64,000 nt of DNA from Paracoccus amoyensis (GTDB lineage Bacteria; Pseudomonadota; Alphaproteobacteria; Rhodobacterales; Rhodobacteraceae). The DNA is taken from contig NZ_JACOQL010000006.1 in the NCBI RefSeq assembly GCF_014490725.1, positions 17,889 through 81,888 of the forward strand. Direction: 5' to 3'. The notes under the pieces were generated by a model that made no database searches, had not been told where the DNA came from, and worked only from the letters and a program-made list of their open reading frames with translations. Positions 33,458-42,368 of this stretch are shown in pieces (the first letter of the stretch is position 1; every line of letters begins with the position of its first letter). The translations under genes were made by a program, and so were the position numbers.

Positions 33458-35740
33458 TCACGCCTCGCGCTCGGGATCGAAGCGCAACAGGCGCAAAGCG
33501 TTCAGCGTGACCAGAACCGTCGCCCCGGTATCGGCCATGATGGCGATCCACAGACCGGTAATCCCCAGAACCGAGGTCACAAGAAACACCGCCTTCAGCC
33601 CAAGCGCGATGGTGATGTTCTGGCGGATATTTCCCATGGCCGTGTGGGCAAGGCGGATCAGTGCGGGGATGTCGGTCACCCGGTCGCGCAGGATCGCGGC
33701 ATCGGCCGTCTCCAGTGCCACATCGGTGCCCGATCCCATCGCGACACCGATGCTGGCCTGCTTCAGGGCCGGAGCGTCGTTGATGCCGTCTCCGATCATC
33801 ATCACGCCGCCTTGCCCGCCCATTTCACGGATCGCGGTTAGCTTGTCTTCGGGCATCATGTCGGCCCGAAACTCCATGCCCAGCCCGCCAGCGATTGCGG
33901 CCGCCGTGCGCGGATTGTCCCCGGTCAGGATCACCGAAGTCACGCCCATCGCGGTCAATTGGCGAACCGCATCGGCCGCATCCTGTCTTGGCTCATCGCG
34001 CATGGCGATCAGGCCGAGCGGGGTCTTTTCGCGGAAGACGGCGACGGCGGTCTTGCCATCTTCCTCTAAGGCCGTGGCCAGTTGCAGGTCAGACGGGTCG
34101 ATCCCGCCATTTTCCAGCGCATAGCGCGGCGAGCTGACCCATGCCGAGGCGTCACCCACCGTTGCGACCACGCCTTTGCCCATCAGTGCTTTCGCATCGC
34201 GTGACGGCAGCGCTTCGATGCCTGCCTGGTCGGCCTTGGTCAGGATGGCGACGGCCAGCGGATGGCTTGATCCGGTTTCGACCCCCGCCGCCACGGCCAG
34301 CAGCTCGGCCTCGGTCGTCGCGCCGAAGGTGACAACATCCGTCACCACCGGGCGCCCATGGGTCAGGGTGCCGGTCTTGTCGAAGGCGACGCGGGACACA
34401 TTGGCCGCCGCCTCGATCACCGCACCGCCCTTCATCAGCATCCCGCGCCGGGCGCCCGTGGACAGCGCAGAAGCGATCGAGGCCGGCACCGAGATGACCA
34501 GAGCGCAGGGGCAGCCGATCAGCAGCAGCGCCAGTCCGCGATAGATCCAGGTGTCCCAGGGTTGACCGAAGGCCAGCGGCGGCAGCAGAACCACCAGAGC
34601 CGCGACGGTGACGATGGCGGGCATATACCAGCGGCTGAAGCGGTCGATGAAGCGTTCGGTCGGCGCGCGCGCGACCTCGGCCTCTTCCACCAGCCGGATG
34701 ATGCGGGCGATGGTGTTATCCTCGGCGGCCTTGGTGACGGTCACGCGCAGCGCGGCCTCGGTATTGATCGAGCCGGCGAAGACCGGATCGCCCGGACCCT
34801 TGGTGACGGGAACGCTTTCGCCGGTCACCGGGCTGTCATCCACGCCCGAAGTGCCCTCGGCGATCTCGCCATCTGCCGGGATGCGGTCGCCCGGACGGAC
34901 AAGCACCATCTGCCCGACGGCAAGGCTTGATGCCGGTACTTCCTGCGCTGTACCATTCACCAGCAGAAGCGCAGTCTTGGGCACCAGATTGGCCAGTGCC
35001 CGGATGCCATCGCGCGCCTTGCCGGCGGCCACACCCTCCAGCACCTCGCCGACCGCGAACAGGAACACGACCAACGCCGCCTCTTCCGCAGCATCAATGA
35101 ACAGCGCGCCAATGGCCGCGACCGTCATCAGGCTTTCGATGGTGAAGGGCTGGCCCAGACGCAGGGCCGCAAAGGCGCGTTTCGCAATCGGGGCCACGCC
35201 GATCAGGCAGGCCGCGACAAAAGCCCATTTGCCGATCTGCGGCGCCAGCAATTCGATGATCCAGGCAGAGCCCAGCAGGATCGCCGTGAAGATCACCAGC
35301 TTGCCCTTGCTGGTCTGATACCATCGCTTGCCGCGGTCGGCGGGGTCGTCATGCACATGGCCTGGGCTGCCATGACCGCTGTCGTCCCGCGCCACTGCGG
35401 TGGTGCCACTGCGGTCATGGCTATGGTCGGCATGATTCTGATCATGACCATCTGCCGACGAATCGCTCATGACGGGCATGACGAAGTCCTTCTTCGTCCC
35501 TGCCGCACGCGGCGTGATTCCATAGCCAAGCGATTTCACCACCTTTTCGACTCTGTCGCGGCCGGTCTGCGTTTCGTCCAGCGTTAGTCGCAGCCGTTCC
35601 GACATGATGCCGATTTCAACGCCGCTGACGCCTGGCAGACGTGTCACGGCATCCTTGATCTTGGCCGCGCAGGATCCGCAATCCATGCCGGAAACAGTCC
35701 AGTCGCAGGCCGTTCCGCTGTTGGGATCTGTCGTTGTCAT
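33458..35740 (-). CDS. zntA: Zn/Cd/Pb-type P1B ATPase (ZntA/CadA)
   Basis: A 760-aa ATPase. N-terminal HMA domain with GMDCGSC, a His-rich linker (DGHDQNHADHSHDRSG), transmembrane CPC in IGCPCALVISVPASI, DKTGTLTHGRP, and GDGINDAPALKQA. The SVPASI sequence after CPC and DKTGT type fit Zn(II)/Cd(II)/Pb(II) exporters. It is divergent from a MerR regulator with three or four Cys, as expected. It converges on the arsJ side. Confidence 0.92.
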   Translation of the reverse strand: MTTTDPNSGTACDWTVSGMDCGSCAAKIKDAVTRLPGVSGVEIGIMSERLRLTLDETQTGRDRVEKVVKSLGYGITPRAAGTKKDFVMPVMSDSSADGHDQNHADHSHDRSGTTAVARDDSGHGSPGHVHDDPADRGKRWYQTSKGKLVIFTAILLGSAWIIELLAPQIGKWAFVAACLIGVAPIAKRAFAALRLGQPFTIESLMTVAAIGALFIDAAEEAALVVFLFAVGEVLEGVAAGKARDGIRALANLVPKTALLLVNGTAQEVPASSLAVGQMVLVRPGDRIPADGEIAEGTSGVDDSPVTGESVPVTKGPGDPVFAGSINTEAALRVTVTKAAEDNTIARIIRLVEEAEVARAPTERFIDRFSRWYMPAIVTVAALVVLLPPLAFGQPWDTWIYRGLALLLIGCPCALVISVPASIASALSTGARRGMLMKGGAVIEAAANVSRVAFDKTGTLTHGRPVVTDVVTFGATTEAELLAVAAGVETGSSHPLAVAILTKADQAGIEALPSRDAKALMGKGVVATVGDASAWVSSPRYALENGGIDPSDLQLATALEEDGKTAVAVFREKTPLGLIAMRDEPRQDAADAVRQLTAMGVTSVILTGDNPRTAAAIAGGLGMEFRADMMPEDKLTAIREMGGQGGVMMIGDGINDAPALKQASIGVAMGSGTDVALETADAAILRDRVTDIPALIRLAHTAMGNIRQNITIALGLKAVFLVTSVLGITGLWIAIMADTGATVLVTLNALRLLRFDPEREA

Positions 35741-35785
35741 GTCACTATCCTCGCCCCGGATCGGGGAATTGCCTTCATTGATTCG

Positions 35786-35817
35786 CGAACCTAAGTCTCT
35801 AGCAACTAGAGCTTCAA
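35786..35817. promoter_or_regulatory. MerR-type promoter with dyad CTCTAG-CAA-CTAGAG
   Basis: The perfect dyad CTCTAG (35797-35802), CAA, CTAGAG (35806-35811) lies between TTGAAG and TAGGTT on the minus strand, about 18 bases apart. A long spacer with a dyad inside is the hallmark of MerR-family activated promoters. It would drive zntA, with the divergent regulator starting at 35828. Confidence 0.65.
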
Positions 35818-35827
35818 GAGGAATCTG

Positions 35828-36268
35828 ATGCTGACGATTGGAAAACTGGGGGCGTCAACAGGCGTGAAGGTGCCGACGATCCGTTATTACGAGCAGATCG
35901 GCCTTTTGCCCGAGGCCGAACGCAGTGCCGGAAACCAGCGGCTCTACAGCCAAAAGGCGCTGGAACTGCTGGCTTTCATCCGGCACGCGCGCGATCTGGG
36001 TTTCACGCTCGAGGCGATCCGTGACCTCCTCAGCCTGTCAGACCAGCCCGGCCAGCCCTGCGCGGCGGCCGATGCAATCGTTGTCGCGCAATTGGCCGAG
36101 GTTGAAAGTCGTCTTGCGCGGCTGGGCGCGCTCAAGGTCGAACTGCAGCGGATTCTGACGCAATGCGCGGGCGGTAAAATAGCGGACTGCCGCGTCATCG
36201 AAGCATTGGGCGACCATTCGCTTTGCGCGACCGATCATCGTTACCCTGACCTCGGGGCGACAACCTGA
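35828..36268 (+). CDS. MerR-family heavy-metal-responsive regulator
   Basis: A 146-aa protein: MLTIGKLGASTGVKVPTIRYYEQIGLLPEAERSAGNQRLYS is the MerR HTH/wing, followed by a coiled-coil dimer helix. Cys78, Cys113 (TQCAGGKIADC), Cys121 and Cys133 resemble ZntR/CadR/PbrR metal sites. The divergent zntA-like ATPase and the dyad promoter between them indicate activation of Zn/Cd/Pb export. Confidence 0.88.
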   Translation: MLTIGKLGASTGVKVPTIRYYEQIGLLPEAERSAGNQRLYSQKALELLAFIRHARDLGFTLEAIRDLLSLSDQPGQPCAAADAIVVAQLAEVESRLARLGALKVELQRILTQCAGGKIADCRVIEALGDHSLCATDHRYPDLGATT

Positions 36269-36408
36269 TCTCAGCCAGATCGATTGGCATATCGGCGGTG
36301 AGCCGAACGAAATTCTGTCAAGTCAAACGTGCACTTTCGTCGCTGCGTTCGTGCGGGACCACGTTTTGCGTGATCATCTAGCGAAATGGATGGTACTGAA
36401 AATTGCTC

Positions 36409-36427
36409 ACCTCAACGCCACCTCAAC
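36409..36427. repeat. Arm-type repeat left of the tRNA fragment
   Basis: Two tandem 11-base-spaced copies of ACCTCAAC (with GCC between). The same 19-base block, 17 of 19 matching, is at 36681-36699 on the other side of the tRNA fragment. Tandem short repeats flanking a tRNA 3' end resemble integrase arm sites. Confidence 0.5.
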
Positions 36428-36567
36428 CCTTGGCTGCAGTTTTCGCGCAGCTTGTGCTGTCTAAAGCCGCTCAATGCGGTCGAACGCCGGAATGGAAATC
36501 GCAAGAAATCAAACGGTTGTCTTGTAAGTTGCTGAAATCGTTTGATTTCCAATTTTCAGCCCGGATC

Positions 36568-36614
36568 GGCTCATAACCTGAAGGTCGTAGGTTCAAATCC
36601 TACCCCCGCAACCA
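36568..36614 (+). other. 3' fragment of initiator tRNA (fMet), probable attachment-site core
   Basis: Bases 36568-36614 match the 3' part of an initiator tRNA: anticodon loop CTCATAA, variable region GAAGGTC, T arm GTAGG-TTCAAAT-CCTAC, acceptor CCCCGCA, and ACCA. The 5' half (D arm, acceptor 5' strand) is missing, so it is not a working tRNA. Elements that integrate into tRNA 3' ends leave exactly this fragment at one junction. The rest of 36269-36785 shows no gene. Confidence 0.8.
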
Positions 36615-36680
36615 AAATTAGCAAATATATCAAATAGATGAATTGGTGGTAGCATTATACCATCGACAAATCGCGCACTT

Positions 36681-36699
36681 ACATCAACGCCACATCAAC
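36681..36699. repeat. Arm-type repeat right of the tRNA fragment
   Basis: ACATCAACGCC followed by ACATCAAC, the counterpart of 36409-36427. The distances to the tRNA fragment are about 140 bases on the left and about 66 bases on the right. Confidence 0.5.
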
Positions 36700-36785
36700 G
36701 TTTGAGGAGACGGGTGGAACGAGATCTGACCCGACGGAGACTCGATATCCGGTATAGGGAGCCGCGCACCTTTCAGGCGGCGTGT

Positions 36786-37538
36786 TCAGATTCTCCCAAC
36801 CACCTCCAACAGACCGGGGCGGTTCGAAACGCGTATCTCGCGATAGCGTTGTTCAATGTATCCAAGATCAGTCAGTCGGCGGAGTGTGCGCTGCAAGGTG
36901 GGTAGCGAAAGTGCCACGAGTTCCGCGAGGTCGGTTTGGGAAATCATGACCCTGCCATCAGGGTTGGGGGCACAGGCAAGCTGCAGAAGCAGACGTGATG
37001 CCACGCGGGCTTCTGACGAAGGCATCGAAACGCTGGCGAACAGATGGCTGGTCATAGCGAAGTTGTCATATGTCAGCCGATACAGGTCACGATAAAGGGT
37101 AGGATTTTTCCGTAAGAGCGATTGAAGGCCCTGATACCCAAGGTGCAGCAATGTTGCGTCGCTGGCTGTGCGGATGGACACGAGTCTTGCCCGCTGAGAG
37201 ATCGTAGCGAGATCGCCAATCCAGAAACCGCTCTGCGCACGATGAATGGTAAAATCCGATCCATCTGATCTTGGAATGGACACATCAAGCGCGCCGCTGA
37301 CAAGGCCGTACAGGCCGTTGGGCTCGTCACCTTCCAAATATACAACAGCACCTGCCGGATACATGCGCAGACGTGCCATCCTGATGAACTGCGACCGCGC
37401 TTCCTCGTCACAACTCGCGAGCCAGCCACGCCGGGACAGAATCTCTATGGCCTCATTCAATGATGCTCTCGGCACCCCACCCTCCGAACCATTTACCAAT
37501 TTTCTCAAACCCATCAGGTGAGGTTTTTGATCGAACAA
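36786..37538 (-). CDS. Crp/Fnr-family transcriptional regulator
   Basis: A 250-aa protein. Residues about 40-150 form a cyclic-nucleotide-binding-like beta barrel (RMYPAGAVVYLEGDEPNGLYGLVSGALDVSI). The C-terminal winged HTH reads ISQTDLAELVALSLPTLQRTLRRLTDLGYIEQRYREIRV. No Fnr-type N-terminal cysteines are seen, so oxygen sensing through an Fe-S cluster is unlikely. It is divergent from the alkyl sulfatase at 37636, about 100 bases away, and may control it. Confidence 0.85.
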   Translation of the reverse strand: MFDQKPHLMGLRKLVNGSEGGVPRASLNEAIEILSRRGWLASCDEEARSQFIRMARLRMYPAGAVVYLEGDEPNGLYGLVSGALDVSIPRSDGSDFTIHRAQSGFWIGDLATISQRARLVSIRTASDATLLHLGYQGLQSLLRKNPTLYRDLYRLTYDNFAMTSHLFASVSMPSSEARVASRLLLQLACAPNPDGRVMISQTDLAELVALSLPTLQRTLRRLTDLGYIEQRYREIRVSNRPGLLEVVGRI

Positions 37539-37635
37539 TCAAGCAATACGACTGCTGGATAACGATCCTTGCCTCAGTTGGGGCTGGGTATGGATCGCAT
37601 GCTTTATTGGATAACAACATAAGGGTTTCAAAGTC

Positions 37636-39585
37636 ATGATCCGTATTCTGTTGAAGACAGGCTGCCTTGTCGTGGGTGTTGCCAGCGTTGCGCAGGCACA
37701 AGAGGCCAGCGAAGCGACACAATCCGCAAATGCAGCATTGCAGCAGTATCTTCCCTTTAATGACGAAACCGATTTTGACAACGCAATGCGTGGGCAGATC
37801 GCGACATTGGACGCCGATCAGATCACTGCACCCGATGGCACCGTAATATATGACATCGCGCAGTTTGATTTTCTGAAGGGCGACGCGCCTGCGACGGCCA
37901 ATCCCAGCCTTTGGCGGCAGAGCCGCCTGAACGCTGTTCACGGCCTATTCGAAGTCGTCGAAGGAGGTATCTATCAGGTTCGCGGATATGATCTTGCGGT
38001 GATGAGCTTCATTCGGGGCGAAACCGGATGGATCATTGTCGACCCTCTGACAGCCACCGAGACCGCGGCGGCAGGTCTGCAGCTTCTGCGCGATCATGTC
38101 GAGGATCTTCCGGTTTCAGCCGTGATTCTGACGCATAGCCATGTTGACCATTTCGGTGGTGTGAAGGGGATTCTCACACCTGAGGAGATCGAGTCCAACA
38201 ACGTTCAGGTCGTTGCTCCTGAAGGGTTTTTCGAGGAATCCGTCAGCGAAAACCTGATCGCCGGCAACACGATGAGCCGACGCGCCGCCTATATGTATGG
38301 CAATGTGATCGAGAAGGGGCCGGAAGGATCGCTGGGGTCCGGGCTTGGCACGACAACCGCTGCAGGCGAGGTGACCATCGTCGAACCGACGATCACCATC
38401 GACGAAACACCGCAGCAGGAAACCATCGACGGCATTCCGATGACCTTCCTGAACACACCGGGGGCTGAGGCGCCCGCCGAACTGATGTTCTACATTCCCA
38501 AGTTCAAGGCGATGATGCAGGCCGAAGAAATCAGCCACACCCTGCATAATCTCTATACCCTGCGTGGTGCCAAGGTACGTTCGGGCGATCTGTTTGCCAA
38601 ATATATCAACGATACGATCAACCGCTTTGGCGATGAAGTCGAGGTCAGCTTCGGAAGCCATCACTGGCCGACCTGGGGTAATGAACACATCATCGAGCTT
38701 TGGGAGGGGCAGCGGGACACCTATCGCTACATCCATGATGAGACCTTGCGCCTTGCCAATACCGGGGAAACCATGCTGGAGATCGCCGAGCAGCTTGAAC
38801 TGCCCGACAGCCTTGCGCAGAAGTTCTTCAATCGCGGGTATTACGGAAGCGTCAGCCATAACGCGAAAGCGCAGTACCAACTGTATTTCGGTTGGTTCTC
38901 GGGCAATCCGTCCGAACTGCATGAACTGCCTCCGGTCGAGGAAGGCAGAAAGTTCGTCGAATATGCAGGTGGCGCAGATGCAGTCATAGAGAAAGCGCGC
39001 GCTGACTATGAGGCCGGGGAATACCGTTGGGTAGCAACCGCGCTCAATCACCTGGTCTTCGCGGAGCCCGAAAATGAAGAGGCCAAGAACCTGCTGGCCG
39101 ATGCACTGACGCAAATGGGGTATCAGGCTGAAAGCGGCCCATGGCGCAATTTTTACCTGTCGGGTGCGAAGGAATTGCGCGACGGGGTTGTCGAGGCGGC
39201 CACACCCGCGACCGCGTCACCGGACATCATCAGAAACCTGCCGCTTGAAACCTATCTGGATTATCTGGCGGTCAGGTTGAACCACCCGGAGGCCGTCGGC
39301 CAGGAAATTGCACTGAATTTCGTCATGCCTGACGTCGATGAACAGTTCGTCGTGACCGTAACCAATGGGGTGATGAACTATACATTGGGACGTCAGGACG
39401 ATGCGGCGAATGCCACTGTCACGCTTGATCGTGCGATACTTGATCAAATCAACCTTGGCGAGACAACGCTGATGGGTGCAATCGAGAGCGGCTCTGCATC
39501 GGTCGACGGCGATGTGCAGAAAGTCGAAGATTTTGTCGGATTGCTGGATACATTCGAATTCTGGTTCGACATTGTAACACCGTGA
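37636..39585 (+). CDS. Alkyl/aryl sulfatase, metallo-beta-lactamase type (SdsA1-like), copy 1
   Basis: A 649-aa periplasmic enzyme with signal peptide MIRILLKTGCLVVGVASVAQA. The MBL core shows THSHVDHFGGV (zinc ligands), MQAEEISHTLHNLYTLRGAK, and SHHWPTWGN. The C-terminal about 120 residues are an SCP2-like domain (NFVMPDVDEQFVVTVTNGVMN). Family members hydrolyse primary alkyl sulfates such as SDS to alcohol and sulfate. A paralog lies at 42369-44360. A perfect hairpin follows the gene. Confidence 0.92.
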   Translation: MIRILLKTGCLVVGVASVAQAQEASEATQSANAALQQYLPFNDETDFDNAMRGQIATLDADQITAPDGTVIYDIAQFDFLKGDAPATANPSLWRQSRLNAVHGLFEVVEGGIYQVRGYDLAVMSFIRGETGWIIVDPLTATETAAAGLQLLRDHVEDLPVSAVILTHSHVDHFGGVKGILTPEEIESNNVQVVAPEGFFEESVSENLIAGNTMSRRAAYMYGNVIEKGPEGSLGSGLGTTTAAGEVTIVEPTITIDETPQQETIDGIPMTFLNTPGAEAPAELMFYIPKFKAMMQAEEISHTLHNLYTLRGAKVRSGDLFAKYINDTINRFGDEVEVSFGSHHWPTWGNEHIIELWEGQRDTYRYIHDETLRLANTGETMLEIAEQLELPDSLAQKFFNRGYYGSVSHNAKAQYQLYFGWFSGNPSELHELPPVEEGRKFVEYAGGADAVIEKARADYEAGEYRWVATALNHLVFAEPENEEAKNLLADALTQMGYQAESGPWRNFYLSGAKELRDGVVEAATPATASPDIIRNLPLETYLDYLAVRLNHPEAVGQEIALNFVMPDVDEQFVVTVTNGVMNYTLGRQDDAANATVTLDRAILDQINLGETTLMGAIESGSASVDGDVQKVEDFVGLLDTFEFWFDIVTP

Positions 39586-39612
39586 TCTGACAGGCTGCGG
39601 AATTGCCAGCCC

Positions 39613-39639
39613 GTTCCACGCGGCCAGTCCGCGTGGAAC
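39613..39639. terminator. Hairpin between convergent sulfatase and AraC genes
   Basis: GTTCCACGCGG (39613-39623), loop CCAGT, CCGCGTGGAAC (39629-39639) is a perfect 11-base-pair stem. It lies between converging stops (39585 and 39663). There is no strong T tract, so the termination mechanism is uncertain. Confidence 0.65.
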
Positions 39640-39662
39640 TCATCCTCGCTGCCGCCCCGTGG

Positions 39663-40682
39663 TCACCGCACGGCAATCAGTTTGTCACTGTCAGTGCGGT
39701 AGCGTAGCGGCGCGATACCATACCAGCGACGAAATGCCTTCGTGAACACGCTCTGTTCAGAATAACCCAAGGCGCCCGACACTTCGGACAGGGGAAGGCG
39801 CGTGTTGAGAACCAGCGAAAGTGCCCGGTCCTGCCGCCATTCATCCACCAGATCGCCGAATGTCGTGTTATTGGTGCGCAATTGCCTTTGCATGCTGCGC
39901 GTGCTGATCTTCAGGCCACGCGCGACATTTTCAAGCGTGCAGGTTCCGAGCTCCATCTGCCGGGAAACTTCGCGCCGCGCCTCGTCGACGAAATTCGATG
40001 CGACCTCAGCTTTGCTGGTCATCAGATAGCGCTGAATAAGCGTGTGAAAGGCATGGTCGCTGCGCTGAACGGCCAGGTCGAGTATGTCCCGGTCGAAACT
40101 TAGCGCGTTCCGTTCAGCGCCATAACGGACCGGACAGCCAAAAAACTTCGACACAGCCGGGGCCGAGGCGCCTTTGGCATGCCGGAATGCGACCTCGACA
40201 AGCGGGACATCCATTTCTGCGATTGCGTCGATGACAACATTGGCCTGCGCCAGGATCAGCTCGGTATTCTCACGGCTATCGGGGATGTCAGAGCGAATAT
40301 CGAGAACCACTGTCGCGGTATCCGTTCCCGGCGTCTCTTCAAGAACTGCCAAAATGGCGTTAGAATGGATGATCAGGTTTTCGCAGATTGCGTTCATTGC
40401 AGAGCGGAACGTGCGTTCCATGCGCACGACCAGCGCGACGGGGCCCAACAGGTCAAGCCCTTGCAGCCCTGCCATGCGCAGACCGATATCGGGCATGTCC
40501 CAAGCCACCGCACAATTATGCAGTAACGCACAGAAAGCAGCGTAATCTATTGATATATCTGACTTACGCAGCGCATCGGCCTCGATTCCGACCGCCCGCA
40601 TATGTGCCAGCAGATCACCCCGGTCGGGCGCGATATCTGCGATACCGGTCAATTTGCTTGCACGTGTGAATAAGCGTGCCAA
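39663..40682 (-). CDS. AraC-family regulator with arabinose-binding-like domain (OruR type), copy 1
   Basis: A 339-aa protein. The N-terminal two-thirds is an AraC ligand-binding-type domain (LLHNCAVAWDMPDIGLRMAGLQGLDLLGPVALVVRMER). The HTH_18 domain at the end contains LENVARGLKISTRSMQRQLRTNNTTFGDLVDEWRQDRALSLV and PLSEVSGALGYSEQSVFTKAFRRWYG. The start codon is TTG 40682, supported by a G-rich ribosome binding site and by alignment to the paralog at 53148-54164. It lies among alkyl sulfate genes and probably regulates them. Confidence 0.88.
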   Translation of the reverse strand: MARLFTRASKLTGIADIAPDRGDLLAHMRAVGIEADALRKSDISIDYAAFCALLHNCAVAWDMPDIGLRMAGLQGLDLLGPVALVVRMERTFRSAMNAICENLIIHSNAILAVLEETPGTDTATVVLDIRSDIPDSRENTELILAQANVVIDAIAEMDVPLVEVAFRHAKGASAPAVSKFFGCPVRYGAERNALSFDRDILDLAVQRSDHAFHTLIQRYLMTSKAEVASNFVDEARREVSRQMELGTCTLENVARGLKISTRSMQRQLRTNNTTFGDLVDEWRQDRALSLVLNTRLPLSEVSGALGYSEQSVFTKAFRRWYGIAPLRYRTDSDKLIAVR

Positions 40683-40867
40683 CCCCCGCGCCTCCCCCTA
40701 TGAAATCAGCATAGATCACGCCTGCTGACGCCGCAATCGCCTGTCTCGCTGGTGTGGCTGGCCCCGGTTTGGCGCGTCAGGTCAAATTTGGTACCCGTGC
40801 GGCAAAGTCGATACGGTGCAGGCATGAGATAATCGCGGCATCACCCGTCTGCAAAAAAGGACCGAAG

Positions 40868-42301
40868 ATGAGCATGACCTCCCCCTCGGCGACCGAACAC
40901 AACCTGACAGAAATGCGGCGCGTATTTGCCGCCCAACACGCATTGACGCGCGGCAGTGTCGAGCCGTCCCTTGCCGAGCGCAAGGAACGGCTTGAAAAGC
41001 TGCGGGACATGGTGCGCGCGAATGAGGCGGCCTATGTGGCGGCGATTTCAGAGGATTTCGGAAACAGGTCCGCCGACGAAACACGACTGCTTGAGGTCAC
41101 GCTGGTCCTGAACGGCATTCGCCATGCCCGCAAACACCTGAAGGGCTGGATGCGGCCGTCGCGTCGCCATGTCGATATCGCGTTCCAGCCGGCCCGCGCA
41201 TGGGTCCGGCACGAGCCGCTGGGCCTGGTCGGCATCATAGCCCCCTGGAACTATCCGCTGTTTCTGTCGCTGGGTCCGCTGGTGGACATTCTTGCTGCCG
41301 GCAATCGCGCGATGATCAAGCCCTCGGAATTGACCCCGCGCTTTTCCGAACTGCTCGCGCAGACCATCGCCCGGACCTTCAGTGAGGATGAGGTCCATGT
41401 CGTCACCGGCGGAGCTGAGGTCGCGCAGGCCTTTTCCGGTCTGCCCTTCGATCATCTGATCTTCACCGGCTCGACCGGGGTCGGGCGCAAGGTCATGCAG
41501 GCCGCGGCCGAGAATCTGACGCCGGTCACGCTTGAACTCGGCGGCAAGTCGCCGGCGATCCTGTGCGAGGATTACAATCTTCAGAAAGCAGCAAGAAGCA
41601 TCGCCTTCGGCAAGTTCCTGAATGCTGGGCAGACCTGTATCGCGCCGGATTATGCGCTGGTGCCGCGCCGCAATGTCGATGAATTCGCAACCTCGGTCAT
41701 TGCGCATGCCCGACGCAGCTATCCCGATATCGCTCAGAACCCCGACTATACCTCGATCGTGTCTGACCGCCATTATCGCCGGCTTGTCGAGGCCGTCGAT
41801 CAGGCCCGCGAAGCTGGAGCGACCGTGCTGAGCGCCGGTGAAATCCGCGACAGCAACGGGCGGAAGATCGCGCCGACCGTGGTTATCGACGCGCCCGCGG
41901 ACGGGGTGCTGATGCGCGAGGAAATCTTCGGCCCCATTTTGCCGGTGATCGGTTATGACGACCTTGACGAAGCGCTGGCCTTTGTCTCGGGTCGCGACCG
42001 CCCGCTGGCGCTTTACGCCTTCACCACCCGGAAAGAGACGCAGGAGAAGATTCTAGGCCGCGCGATCTCGGGCGGGGTGACGCTGAACGGAACGCTGTTG
42101 CATGTGGCGCAGGACGACATGGCTTTTGGCGGGATCGGGCCCAGCGGCATGGGCGGCTATCACGGCCAAGAGGGATTTCGCCGCTTCAGCCATGCGCGTT
42201 CGGTTCTCAGGATCGGATTCATCAATGTGTTCGAGAAGCTGGGCCCGCCATGGGGGCCTTTGGCGCGTAGGGTCGCATCGGTTCTTTCCCGGCGTTCCTG
42301 A
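40868..42301 (+). CDS. Aldehyde dehydrogenase (coniferyl aldehyde dehydrogenase family)
   Basis: ATG 40868 (MSMTSPSATEHNLTEMRR) gives 477 aa. The in-frame extension to 40754 is unlikely. Motifs: IIAPWNYPLFLSLGPLVDILAAGNRAMIKPSE, FTGSTGVGRKV, LELGGKSPAI with catalytic Glu and GQTCIAPDY with catalytic Cys. It oxidises an aldehyde to an acid with NAD(P). In this context it would oxidise the fatty aldehyde from alkyl sulfate breakdown. A strong terminator follows. Confidence 0.9.
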   Translation: MSMTSPSATEHNLTEMRRVFAAQHALTRGSVEPSLAERKERLEKLRDMVRANEAAYVAAISEDFGNRSADETRLLEVTLVLNGIRHARKHLKGWMRPSRRHVDIAFQPARAWVRHEPLGLVGIIAPWNYPLFLSLGPLVDILAAGNRAMIKPSELTPRFSELLAQTIARTFSEDEVHVVTGGAEVAQAFSGLPFDHLIFTGSTGVGRKVMQAAAENLTPVTLELGGKSPAILCEDYNLQKAARSIAFGKFLNAGQTCIAPDYALVPRRNVDEFATSVIAHARRSYPDIAQNPDYTSIVSDRHYRRLVEAVDQAREAGATVLSAGEIRDSNGRKIAPTVVIDAPADGVLMREEIFGPILPVIGYDDLDEALAFVSGRDRPLALYAFTTRKETQEKILGRAISGGVTLNGTLLHVAQDDMAFGGIGPSGMGGYHGQEGFRRFSHARSVLRIGFINVFEKLGPPWGPLARRVASVLSRRS

Positions 42302-42309
42302 AGGCCGTC

Positions 42310-42346
42310 GGGCTGCGCCAGAGATCCTGGCGCGGCCCGTTTCTTG
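42310..42346 (+). terminator. Rho-independent terminator after the aldehyde dehydrogenase
   Basis: GGGCTGCGCCAG (42310-42321), loop AGATC, CTGGCGCGGCCC (42327-42338): 11 of 12 stem pairs, followed by a T-rich tail (GTTTCTTGTT). It separates the gene from the convergent sulfatase. Confidence 0.75.
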
Positions 42347-42368
42347 TTAAGCCCTGACGCTTCGGCGA

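Noticed and set aside
36568..36614. A functional tRNA gene
   Set aside because: Only the 3' half is present; the D arm and the 5' acceptor strand are missing.
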